The notes under the pieces were generated by a model. The model worked only from the letters and a program-made list of their open reading frames with translations, was not told where the DNA came from and made no database searches. Below are positions 44,786 to 53,431 of a stretch of 64,000 bases of DNA, in pieces. The DNA lies in NCBI GenBank assembly GCA_963822905.1, contig CAWGJF010000007.1, positions 62,001-126,000 of the forward strand, written 5' to 3'. This DNA is from CAWGJF01 sp963822905. Its GTDB lineage: Bacteria; Bacteroidota; Ignavibacteria; Ignavibacteriales; Ignavibacteriaceae. The position numbers were made by a program, and so were the translations under genes. Each line of letters opens with the position of its first letter. Position 1 is the stretch's first letter.

Positions 44786-45415
44786 TTAGACAATCCCTTC
44801 TTTTATAGCTTTTGCAACAGCCTGAGATTTTGAATGTACATGAAGCTTTTCATAAATATGACGAATATGATTCCTGACAGTTTGAATACTAATAAATAAG
44901 GAATCAGCTATTTCCTGGTTTTCACATCCATTTACTATCAATTCTAAAACTTCTAATTCACGTTCGGATAAATAGAAGTCTTCGGTTTTTGTTGGAGCAT
45001 AGCTTCTAAACAATGTAACTATTTTTTTTGCAATGCTGGCCGTTATCGGGCTCCCATCTGTAATAGCTTCCTCCAAAGCAGAGAGTATTTTAATTGGCGA
45101 GGATTTCTTTAACAAATAACCATCTGCACCAGCCATTATTGCTTTCAGTATATTATCATCGTCATCAAAAACAGTCAGCATAATAATTTTTACATCAGAA
45201 AGTTTGGCTTTTATTTCAGGAATTGCTTCAATACCGCTTATTCCCGGCAAACCGATATCAAGCAGTATAACGTTTGTTTCTTTATTTAAGTTTAAAATCC
45301 CGTCTTCAGCTTTCCCGAATGCACCAATGCATTCAAAGCCCTCGGTTGCATTAAGCAGGTGAGCTAAACCTTCTCTAAAATCCGGGTGGTCTTCAATTAT
45401 TGTTACTTTTATCAT
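44786..45415 (-). CDS. NarL/LuxR-type response regulator
   Basis: DNA-binding response regulator of 209 residues. The receiver domain (1-120) has the phosphorylation site Asp53 in VILLDIGLPG, with acidic EDH at the start and a KKSS near residue 104. The LuxR-type helix-turn-helix (about 145-205) is YLSERELEVLELIVNG, NQEIADSLFISIQTVRNHI. It lies 62 bases downstream of the FG-GAP sensor kinase and is surely its partner. It has its own TAnnTTTG box and the shared motif upstream, which suggests autoregulation. Confidence 0.95.
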   Translation of the reverse strand: MIKVTIIEDHPDFREGLAHLLNATEGFECIGAFGKAEDGILNLNKETNVILLDIGLPGISGIEAIPEIKAKLSDVKIIMLTVFDDDDNILKAIMAGADGYLLKKSSPIKILSALEEAITDGSPITASIAKKIVTLFRSYAPTKTEDFYLSERELEVLELIVNGCENQEIADSLFISIQTVRNHIRHIYEKLHVHSKSQAVAKAIKEGIV

Positions 45416-45441
45416 TTTAATTTTCTTTCAATATTAAAATT

Positions 45442-45449
45442 CAAAAGTA
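45442..45449 (-). promoter_or_regulatory. TAnnTTTG promoter box for the response-regulator gene
   Basis: The minus strand reads TACTTTTG, an exact TAnnTTTG, 26 bases before the ATG at 45415. The shared 24-base motif ends eight bases further upstream, so a bound regulator would sit over the -33 region. Confidence 0.45.
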
Positions 45450-45457
45450 AAAGGAAA

Positions 45458-45481
45458 CTTTCAATAACGCATTTATGTCAT
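45458..45481. promoter_or_regulatory. Candidate operator upstream of the response-regulator gene
   Basis: Contains TTTCAAT-A-ACGCA-TTT-ATG-TCAT, the partner of the site at 44694-44717. It overlaps the stop codon of the kinase gene and lies 43-66 bases before the regulator ATG, just upstream of a TAnnTTTG box. Confidence 0.45.
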
Positions 45482-48400
45482 CTAAGCAAAATTGTAATTT
45501 TTGTTCCGCTACTTAATTCTGATTCTATTGAAAAAACGGCATCTATTTCTTCGCTTCTTTTTCTCATATTATTTAATCCATTCCCATAATTAATACCAGT
45601 TTTATCGAAGCCTTTGCCATTATCTATAATACTAATCTGCAATAATTTATTTTTCTGTTTAATTTCAATTTTAACATCAGTCGCTTCGGCATATTTTAAA
45701 ATATTGTTCACACACTCTTTTATAATTAAGTAAACATTGTGTTTTTGAATTGAAGTTAAAAATTTTGTCTCGGCTAAATTTATTTCATTTACAGTTAGGT
45801 GGATTTTTTTCTCTTTAAAAAGATGAATGAAATTTTCTCTTATTTTTGTTGCAAAATCGGTTACTCTTTCCGGTTTTGGTTTTATTGTCCATATAAGGTC
45901 GGTAATAGTTTGTTTTGCATTAACTAATAAAGAGTTTGCTTTGTAAAAAAATGTCCAGGTATCCTTTGAGTTATTGGTTAAAGCTTGCTTAAGAAGTTCC
46001 AAATATATAGTCACACTGCTAAGTGTTGATGCCAGATCATCGTGTAAGTCTCTCGAAAGTTTTTCCCGAAGTTTCTCCTTTTCAACTTCTGTTTCACTTA
46101 TTAATTTTTTCCTTTCGTATTCAAGGTGAATGACGCCTAAAAAAAATAATATGCTTGATAAAGGAAGGATTGATGAAAAGAAAATGTTTTCGAATTCCAG
46201 GAAATGCTGAAATAAATAATAAGTAAACAAAACAACACATACTGATATAAGTACTGTTTTAATTGACCAGGAATATTTCCTGATTCCTATTAAAGTTGAA
46301 AAGCCTAAAAAAACAAAAACAAAAACCCATTTGAGAAATTCGAATAATCTATGTGGATCAAAAAGAAGTCTTGTGACAAATTTTCCTAAAAGTGTAAATC
46401 TTCTGTCATACCCGTTTGTATCATTTATTGTTAATGAACTTCCGGCAAAAACATCCTTCCTGGTAATTGTTTTCCCCGAAGGAAAAATTACTTTTATATT
46501 AACCCTGTAATTGTCTAAACAAGGGAGTATTAAAGATAGATCGTTCATTGAGCTATAACCAGAACCGCCGTTAATTTCCTGGTAACAAATCAAATCAGAG
46601 TCTGAATTTAAATTGCCGGATTTGTAAATGAAGACTTTAGCTCCAATTGCAGAAGTGTTATCCTTTATTCCTTCTAATTTTAGTTTTATAGCTTTAGATT
46701 GATTTGATTTATTTCTTAAAATCGCACTGCTTGTTCCAATATAGTTTGCAACATACAAATCTAAGTTTTTATCATTATCCAGGTCTGAGACAGCAAGTCC
46801 GGTGCTGTATCCATCTATACCTGCTCCATATAATTCGGTTTTGTCAATAAATTTTTTCCCGCCCAGGTTTTTATAAAATTTATTTTCTCCAACATTTGCT
46901 AAATATAAATCTTTAAATCCGTCATTATCAAAATCTGCAAAGGCTGCACTGTAACTTTCCAGAGAATCCTTTTCAAAATATTCTGCGGTTAAATCTGTGA
47001 ATATTCCATTGCCGTTATTCAGATAAAAATTATTCGGAGTTTTTCTATTTGTAACATAAAGATCGACATCAGCATCATTATCAACATCAGCGAAAACAAC
47101 TCCATTACTTTTAGTATAGGTTTCGCCGCCTACATTTGCGGAATCAGTAAAATCAATAAAAGTAAGTTGACCAGTCTCTTTATATAAATTTTTATACAGT
47201 TTATTTTTGCAAGACCAATTTGCTACATAAAGATCAAGATCACCGTCGGAATCAATATCAGCAAAAGAAGCTCCCGTTCCCCCAAATTCAGATGTTAAAT
47301 TAACTTCTTGTGTTGCTTCCGTAAATATTCCTGCTCCATTATTTGTAAAAAGTCTGTTTGAAGTATTTTCATTGCAAATAAAAATGTCTAAACTTCCATC
47401 ATTGTTTACGTCTCCTGTAATAACCGCATTTGTTCTATCATTTTCTTCAGCTCCACAGTTTGCAAACCTTGAGTAGTCAACAAAATAACCATCACCTAAA
47501 TTGTGATATAATTTATTTTGTGTTGTTAATGAAGAAACATAAAGATCAATTTCCCCATCGTTATCAAAATCCCCGGCGCATGCACCAAGGTTTAATTCTC
47601 TTCTTTTATCAGTATCAATAGTTTTACCGGCAACAGATCTTTCAGTTGCTTCATCAATAAAGCGCAAATTTCCTTTATTTATATAAAGATGATTATTTTC
47701 GTAAAGCCCGCAGACGAAAATATCAGGTTTACCATCACTATTAAAATCTTGTGCAACAACACCATAACCATCATCAACAACCTTTGCAAAAGAATAAAAA
47801 GTTTCAGGTTCAAATCCCTGCCATTTATTTGTAAATAGATTTTCAACTTTTTGATTTGTTAAATGCAAAATTATTCCATCGTCTCCAACAATCCAGCCTT
47901 CATTTTCATTTATCATCATAATTGAATTCAGGTTAGAATTTATTGGAGATTTCAATATTTCAAAAAGTGAATTGTTGTATTGTAAAATTAATCCATCTAA
48001 TCCTACAGCAAAAAATCTGTCGCTATTTATAAAATCAACGGCACGAATATTTTGCAACGCTGCATTTTCAGCTACCTGATAAATTGAATCAGATTTTATA
48101 TAACCAAAAAAATCAGAACCAATTACAAAAATTTTGTTGTTAAATTCTTTTATTAAATGAACATTCTCAGAGTTAATTATTTTTTTCCATTCGGAAGTAT
48201 ATTTGTAAAGCCCATCAAATAAAGTCAAAGCCCAAACGGTGTCATCCTGTTCACAAACATTTATTACGATTTTATTAGTCGGAGGTGGTAGAAATTTCCA
48301 TTTGTTATCTTTCAGTATTGCAATTTCACCCAGACCGCAAATAATTCCATTACTTTTATTTTTAAAATGCATATCTGTAATATTATTCGCTAAAGGATGG

Positions 48401-48768
48401 TAGAATTCTTCCCAAGTTATTCCGTTCCAATAAAACATCTCAGATTCCTGATATTTTGTATCGGATGAAACGAAAATAGAATTTTTATTTTTAGCGTAGA
48501 TTAAATGAGCTGGCAGAGGAGGCTGTTTATTTAACAAAATACATTTGTCGTTTTCTAATAGCAGAATTTTATTTCCTGAAATAACTCCGGATGTTGGAGA
48601 AAAAAGAATTACCTTATTTAATTTTGAATTAATGCCGGGTTCAATTGATTGCCAATTTAGCTCTGAAATGGATTGTGCAGTTGTGGTTAGGTTAGAAAAT
48701 GCAATGATGAAAAAAACATGTTTTATAAAACACTTAAGTTTTAAATGAACGATTTCAGTATTTATCAT
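45478..48768 (-). CDS. Histidine kinase with FG-GAP/VCBS and ASPIC/UnbV sensor region
   Basis: Membrane sensor kinase of 1096 residues. Order of parts: signal peptide; an N-terminal propeller-like region (about 35-320; NEGWIVGDDGIILHL); a seven-bladed FG-GAP/VCBS propeller (about 330-680) with seven calcium-type loops such as DFDNDGEIDLYV and DIDSDGDLDLYV; an ASPIC/UnbV domain (about 685-785; AIGAKVFIYKSG, NGGSGYSSMNDL, FPSGKTITRKD); about four membrane helices (810-880); then a HisKA_3-type kinase with His909 in LSRDLHDDLAS and an ATPase domain (IIKECVNNILKYAEAT, NGKGFDKTGINYGNGLNNM). FG-GAP plus ASPIC is usual in secreted proteins but unusual as a kinase ectodomain. The regulator gene follows. 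Confidence 0.92.
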   Translation of the reverse strand: MINTEIVHLKLKCFIKHVFFIIAFSNLTTTAQSISELNWQSIEPGINSKLNKVILFSPTSGVISGNKILLLENDKCILLNKQPPLPAHLIYAKNKNSIFVSSDTKYQESEMFYWNGITWEEFYHPLANNITDMHFKNKSNGIICGLGEIAILKDNKWKFLPPPTNKIVINVCEQDDTVWALTLFDGLYKYTSEWKKIINSENVHLIKEFNNKIFVIGSDFFGYIKSDSIYQVAENAALQNIRAVDFINSDRFFAVGLDGLILQYNNSLFEILKSPINSNLNSIMMINENEGWIVGDDGIILHLTNQKVENLFTNKWQGFEPETFYSFAKVVDDGYGVVAQDFNSDGKPDIFVCGLYENNHLYINKGNLRFIDEATERSVAGKTIDTDKRRELNLGACAGDFDNDGEIDLYVSSLTTQNKLYHNLGDGYFVDYSRFANCGAEENDRTNAVITGDVNNDGSLDIFICNENTSNRLFTNNGAGIFTEATQEVNLTSEFGGTGASFADIDSDGDLDLYVANWSCKNKLYKNLYKETGQLTFIDFTDSANVGGETYTKSNGVVFADVDNDADVDLYVTNRKTPNNFYLNNGNGIFTDLTAEYFEKDSLESYSAAFADFDNDGFKDLYLANVGENKFYKNLGGKKFIDKTELYGAGIDGYSTGLAVSDLDNDKNLDLYVANYIGTSSAILRNKSNQSKAIKLKLEGIKDNTSAIGAKVFIYKSGNLNSDSDLICYQEINGGSGYSSMNDLSLILPCLDNYRVNIKVIFPSGKTITRKDVFAGSSLTINDTNGYDRRFTLLGKFVTRLLFDPHRLFEFLKWVFVFVFLGFSTLIGIRKYSWSIKTVLISVCVVLFTYYLFQHFLEFENIFFSSILPLSSILFFLGVIHLEYERKKLISETEVEKEKLREKLSRDLHDDLASTLSSVTIYLELLKQALTNNSKDTWTFFYKANSLLVNAKQTITDLIWTIKPKPERVTDFATKIRENFIHLFKEKKIHLTVNEINLAETKFLTSIQKHNVYLIIKECVNNILKYAEATDVKIEIKQKNKLLQISIIDNGKGFDKTGINYGNGLNNMRKRSEEIDAVFSIESELSSGTKITILLR

Positions 48769-48902
48769 CTTTCAAAAATCAATAAACGAAAATTAACTAA
48801 AATGAATTTAGCTTAATTTATTTACATTTTGAAACAATATTGTCTTTGAAGATAGAAAAGAGGCATGACTTCTTGTTGAGATATCCCCATACGCAAAATA
48901 AT

Positions 48903-50783
48903 TTATTTAATTAGCATCATCTTTTTTGTCTCTGTATAATTTCCTGCTGATAAAGTATAAAAATAAACTCCGCTTGGAAGCGATGAGGCATCAAACTCAA
49001 CCTCATATTTTCCTGCAGGATTGTATTCATCAACCAGCGTTGCAACTTCTTTTCCAAGGACATCAAATACTTTCAAAGTTTGCTGACTGCCGACAGGTAT
49101 TTGCCAACTGATTTTCGTAGTTGGATTAAATGGGTTGGGATAATTTTGTGAGAGTGAAAACTTTGTTGGTGTATTTGGTTTTTCATCTTCGACTGAAACA
49201 ACTGCTGTGTCACCGTATACTACCCCGTCAATTATGCAACCTTTGAGAGTTATCCAGGTATCACCAAAGTCGAAATAAAAATAAATGCTATCCAATCCAA
49301 CATCTTGTGTCAGTGAGAAAATTGGAGGATGGAGAGTGTAATCCTGAAACACTTTTTTGGGTTTGTTCAATCCCCATTTTTCAAAAGTTGTTTGATCATA
49401 CATTGTTGTAAACATCACTGTATTAAATCCCATTCTGTAAGTTTCAACAGTGTCCCCTAATTCGGCTAATAAATCATAAGCGGGATATTCATTTTCTGGT
49501 AATGACTGATCTTCAAAGTACCTGTATACTTTTCCATTAGATGTATCAGCTCTTTCAAGAACAGAACTTTCCCATAATGTTTCATCGTTCACTTTAAAGT
49601 AGCGTTTTCCATTTGGAGCTAAAGTATCCTCAAATACTTCTTTCACAAGAATGATGTGAGAAACACTTGGATATGGATTGTACACAACTGTCACCTCATC
49701 ATATACCCACTTGTTACCAGTTGCCAGAGGATAATAATTTAGTACTTCTTCGGGGACTGAAAGTGATTTTATTACCTGAGTTGTATCAGGAGTGATTTCA
49801 TATATTTTGTATTTTGTGGCGGCATAAAGTATATCCGAATTTGGTTTTTTATAAATGCCGACAATTTTTCTTTCCAGTGAGCTATATAGACTGAATGAGT
49901 TCCCATAATCTGTTGAATGTAAAATGTTTTTTCTATCAGTTATAAATATTGAACCGGCTTCTGAATTATCATTACTGAAATAAAACGGATTTGTTGTTGG
50001 ATTTGTGTACACAGTTTGCCAGGAAAACTGCTCGCCGAGATTTTCAGAAACAACTAACTTATTACCTGCTTTTCTATAAATATGAATCCCATCAGAGTCA
50101 TAGCAAAAACGTGTATCAACCAGGAATTCAGGATCAACAAGATTAAATGTATTCCCTGTATCTGTTGTTCTGAATAATTGTCTGTCCTGATTTTCAACAA
50201 AATAAATATTCTCTGAATACGGATCGAGTGAGAGAAATTGATATTCAGCAGAAAGTGAATCCCAGTTTCTTCCTCCATCGGAACTACTTAATATTCCAAA
50301 GCCACCTTCCGTATTTACACCAAGAAATAATGTGCTGTCATTACCGGGAGAAATGTCTACATAATTAGCCGATCCATTGAAGTAACCAAAGTTTTTTTCA
50401 AAGCCATCAAATCTTTTTACATAAGCACTTCCTTCCCAGTACTGTCCACCTACTGCACCACCGGAATAGATAAACTCCGCCGGGTTGTTATTCCAAAAAT
50501 CTAAATCACTTATCCATCTATTAAAATTATAAGTTGGATCCTGATGATAACGTGCAGTTAAAAATAAAGTGTCTGTTAGATTGAGTAAATCAAAATGATA
50601 AATATCATTTTTCGACCAGTACATCGGATCGTTTTCATAAGATTCATAAATCCTGTAAAACAAATGTGTGTTGCCCTGCTGATCTTCCATTCCTTTGAGC
50701 TCGGAAAATTCCGGTAAGACTATTGTTTGTGAGAAGATTACTGTGGAGAAGAAGATTATTGAAAATACTACCCCGATTTTCAT
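48903..50783 (-). CDS. T9SS-exported BNR-like propeller protein
   Basis: Secreted protein of 626 residues. The signal peptide is MKIGVVFSIIFFSTVIFSQ. The N-terminal half (about 20-350) has Asp-box-like turns (SSDGGRNWDSLSA, TTDTGNTFNLVD, STDYGNSFSLYS), so a BNR/sortilin-type propeller is likely. A second domain (about 350-530) contains YYPLATGNKWVYDEVTVVY, common in Ignavibacteria secreted proteins. The sorting domain is complete (NYPNPFNPTTKISWQIP...GVYFYTLSAG...TKKMMLIK). Function is unknown. It lies upstream of the kinase gene in the same direction, 134 bases apart. Confidence 0.88.
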   Translation of the reverse strand: MKIGVVFSIIFFSTVIFSQTIVLPEFSELKGMEDQQGNTHLFYRIYESYENDPMYWSKNDIYHFDLLNLTDTLFLTARYHQDPTYNFNRWISDLDFWNNNPAEFIYSGGAVGGQYWEGSAYVKRFDGFEKNFGYFNGSANYVDISPGNDSTLFLGVNTEGGFGILSSSDGGRNWDSLSAEYQFLSLDPYSENIYFVENQDRQLFRTTDTGNTFNLVDPEFLVDTRFCYDSDGIHIYRKAGNKLVVSENLGEQFSWQTVYTNPTTNPFYFSNDNSEAGSIFITDRKNILHSTDYGNSFSLYSSLERKIVGIYKKPNSDILYAATKYKIYEITPDTTQVIKSLSVPEEVLNYYPLATGNKWVYDEVTVVYNPYPSVSHIILVKEVFEDTLAPNGKRYFKVNDETLWESSVLERADTSNGKVYRYFEDQSLPENEYPAYDLLAELGDTVETYRMGFNTVMFTTMYDQTTFEKWGLNKPKKVFQDYTLHPPIFSLTQDVGLDSIYFYFDFGDTWITLKGCIIDGVVYGDTAVVSVEDEKPNTPTKFSLSQNYPNPFNPTTKISWQIPVGSQQTLKVFDVLGKEVATLVDEYNPAGKYEVEFDASSLPSGVYFYTLSAGNYTETKKMMLIK

Positions 50784-50845
50784 GGTTCCTCCCTAAATTC
50801 AGAACTAAAGGTAAGGGATTACCGGCAGTAATTCAATAAAATAAT

Positions 50846-51580
50846 TTATAAAGTTTGTTGCCGTTTGTTAAGTATTTGGAAGAGTAAAATACCTGTGGCT
50901 ACGGAAACATTTAAGGATTGTAGTTTTCCTTTCATAAGGATCTTCACAAGGAAATCGCATTTGTTCGCAGTGAGTTTTCTTATCCCCTTTTCTTCATTTC
51001 CGACCACTAAAACAACAGGAATATTGTAATCAACTTCAGTATAATCTTTTGATTCATTCAATGATGAGCCGACAATCCAGAAGTTTTCCTTTTTTAATTC
51101 ATCAAGTGTGCTGGCAAGATTGTTTACCTGGCAAATCATTAAATGTTCTGTTGCACCAGCTGAGGTCTTTACAACCGTAGAATTGATTGAAGCGCTTTTA
51201 TGTCTTGTAAGAATAATTCCATCAACTCCGCTGCATTCTGCTGAACGAAGTATTGCACCAAGGTTATGTGGATCCTGGATTTCATCGAGCACTAATAGTA
51301 ATGGATATCTTGACCGTTTTGATTTTTCAATTACTGCTTCGAGTGAAGAATATTTAAACTGTGGTTTTATTGCAAGAACGCCCTGGGTATTTTTTTCAGT
51401 AGAAAATTCTTTGAATTTAGAGATTGGAATCTGGTTTACTTTTATTCCCCTTTTTTTTGCAGCAATTGTAATAGCATTAATAATTCCCCCTTGTTGACCG
51501 TAAAGAATATAAACCTGTTCAATTTCTTCACCTGAATTTATTGCTTCAAGAACAGGTTTTCGTCCGACTATGAAATTCAT
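50846..51580 (-). CDS. rlmB: 23S rRNA (guanosine-2'-O)-methyltransferase RlmB-like (SPOUT/TrmH)
   Basis: SAM-dependent SPOUT methyltransferase of 244 residues. RlmB methylates G2251 of 23S rRNA in E. coli. The small N-terminal substrate-binding domain starts FIVGRKPVLEAINSGEEIEQ. The SPOUT knot has LVLDEIQDPHNLGAILRSAE, VVLVVGNEEKGIRKL and GKLQSLNVSVATGILLFQI. It overlaps hisS by four bases (start 51580, hisS stop 51577), so translation is probably coupled. Assignment to RlmB over other TrmH-like enzymes rests on length and these motifs. Confidence 0.9.
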   Translation of the reverse strand: MNFIVGRKPVLEAINSGEEIEQVYILYGQQGGIINAITIAAKKRGIKVNQIPISKFKEFSTEKNTQGVLAIKPQFKYSSLEAVIEKSKRSRYPLLLVLDEIQDPHNLGAILRSAECSGVDGIILTRHKSASINSTVVKTSAGATEHLMICQVNNLASTLDELKKENFWIVGSSLNESKDYTEVDYNIPVVLVVGNEEKGIRKLTANKCDFLVKILMKGKLQSLNVSVATGILLFQILNKRQQTL

Positions 51581-52839
51581 TGGTTCTTAATTTTGGAAGT
51601 CAACTTATCAAAATCATTCAAAGCAATTTTTTCTTCACTTCCATCAGACATATTCTTCAAATTGATCATCCCGTTTTTATATTCATCACCGCCAAAGAAT
51701 AATGTAAACTTAGCATTCATTTTATTTGCTTCACGCATTTGTGCTTTTACACTTCGCTGCAAATAATCCAATTCCACAGAAAGATTTTTCTTTCTTAATT
51801 CAGAAACAAACAATGAAGCATCATTCTCAAGTTCGTTTACTAATCTGATTAAATAAATATCTATTCGCTGATCAGGCAAAGAAAAACTGTTTTCATTTTC
51901 GCAGGCAAGAAGAATTCGTTCTATTCCTGCGGCAAAACCTGTCGCAGGAGTTGGTTTCCCGTCAAGACTTTCAACAAGCAAATCGTATCTACCACCGCCG
52001 CAAAGTGCACTTTGCGAGCCCACACTTCCGCTGATTATTTCAAAAGTCAATTTTGTATAGTAATCTAATCCCCTAACCAAAGCCGGATCAATCTCAAATG
52101 GAATATTTAGTTTTGTTAATGTTTTTTTTACGGTTTCAAAATCTTCTTTACTTTCAGAATCTATGTAATCAATAAGTACAGGAGCATCTTTCAAAACTTT
52201 TTGATCTTGTTTTTCTTTACTGTCAAAAATCCTGAGAATGTTTTTTTCTAATCTTTTTTTACTTTCTTCGGAAAGTAAATCTTTTTTATCGTTTAAAAAT
52301 TCTTTTAATATTTTTTTGTAATTCTCCCTGGCTTCAGGCATTCCAAGTGAATTAATTTTTACTGAAAGATCTTTCAAACCAACTGATTTTAAAATGTTAT
52401 AAGACATCTGGATCATTTCAACATCAAGTAAAGGAGATTTGCTGCCAAGAGCTTCTGCGCCAAACTGGTTAAATTGTCTTAGTCTGCCAGCTTGTGGTCT
52501 TTCCTGTCTAAACATCGGCGAAATGTAGAAAAGTTTTACGAGCGATTGTTGAGCCCCAAGTGAATGTTCAATGAATGAACGAACAACTGCTGCAGTCATT
52601 TCGGGTTTTAATGTAATACAGGTTTCGCTTCGGTCAAGAAATGTGTACATCTCCTTACTTACAATGTCGGTTTCTTCACCAACGCTTCGTTTAAAAAGTG
52701 AAGTTTCTTCAAAAACCGGTGTGCGGATTTCTTTGTAATTAAAATTTGCAAAAATATTCTGGATAGTATTCTCAAGATGTTTCCATCTCGGAATGTCCGC
52801 AGGAAGAATATCTTTTGTTCCGGCTATTGCTTTAATCAT
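51577..52839 (-). CDS. hisS: Histidyl-tRNA synthetase
   Basis: Class II aminoacyl-tRNA synthetase charging tRNA-His, 420 residues, normal length. Motif 1 region is near the start (GTKDILPADIPRWKHLENTI). Motif 2 is MFRQERPQAGRLRQFNQFG. The HisA-type motif is LVRGLDYYTKLTFEII and motif 3 is ATGFAAGIERILLAC. A C-terminal anticodon-binding domain covers about 330-420. It lies 41 bases after ptsN and overlaps rlmB by four bases. Confidence 0.97.
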   Translation of the reverse strand: MIKAIAGTKDILPADIPRWKHLENTIQNIFANFNYKEIRTPVFEETSLFKRSVGEETDIVSKEMYTFLDRSETCITLKPEMTAAVVRSFIEHSLGAQQSLVKLFYISPMFRQERPQAGRLRQFNQFGAEALGSKSPLLDVEMIQMSYNILKSVGLKDLSVKINSLGMPEARENYKKILKEFLNDKKDLLSEESKKRLEKNILRIFDSKEKQDQKVLKDAPVLIDYIDSESKEDFETVKKTLTKLNIPFEIDPALVRGLDYYTKLTFEIISGSVGSQSALCGGGRYDLLVESLDGKPTPATGFAAGIERILLACENENSFSLPDQRIDIYLIRLVNELENDASLFVSELRKKNLSVELDYLQRSVKAQMREANKMNAKFTLFFGGDEYKNGMINLKNMSDGSEEKIALNDFDKLTSKIKNQ

Positions 52840-52880
52840 AAAAAAGGAAGTGAATAAAAAAATTGATCTGGGAAGAGATA

Positions 52881-53351
52881 CTAAACGTCCGAATATTCTT
52901 TTTCTTCTTCTTCGAAAACTTTAAGAATTTCCTGTGCAGATTTTGCTTCCACCAATCTTTGTCTGAAATCATCTTTGTTCATCAAACGGGAAATACGGCT
53001 TAACAATTTTATATGACTGCTCACAAGATTATCTTTCCCTACAAGAAGAAAAATCAGGTTAACTGGTTTACCATCGAGTGCGTCATAATCAATCGGTTCG
53101 TCTGATTTACCAAAAGCAGCAAGTATATCTTTAACTGCATTTGTTTTTCCATGGGGAATTGCGAATCCTTTACCAACACCTGTGGACATTATTTTTTCGC
53201 GATCGAGAACCGACTTACGTGCCTGTTCAATATCAACAACTTTGTCATTGTTTTTATAAAGATCGATCAATTCATTAATCGCGTCTTCTTTATCCAGGCT
53301 TTTAAACTTTGTTAGAATAAAATTTTCTTCTAATAATTCTGAAACTTTCAT
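52881..53351 (-). CDS. ptsN: PTS EIIA domain protein (PtsN-like)
   Basis: EIIA of the nitrogen-related or fructose type, 156 residues, stand-alone. The phosphorylatable residue is His67 in GKGFAIPHGKTNAV. The fold continues with AFGKSDEPIDYDALDG, VNLIFLLVGKDN and HIKLLSRISRLMNKDDFR. Such proteins usually regulate transport or nitrogen and potassium balance rather than carry sugar. No PTS permease is nearby. It sits between an aminotransferase and hisS. Confidence 0.88.
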   Translation of the reverse strand: MKVSELLEENFILTKFKSLDKEDAINELIDLYKNNDKVVDIEQARKSVLDREKIMSTGVGKGFAIPHGKTNAVKDILAAFGKSDEPIDYDALDGKPVNLIFLLVGKDNLVSSHIKLLSRISRLMNKDDFRQRLVEAKSAQEILKVFEEEEKEYSDV

Positions 53352-53431
53352 ATCGTAAAATTGATTTTTGTTTTAAATATCATCTGCGAATTTAACAATC
53401 GAAAATTCCTTTATCAAACTTTAATAATATA

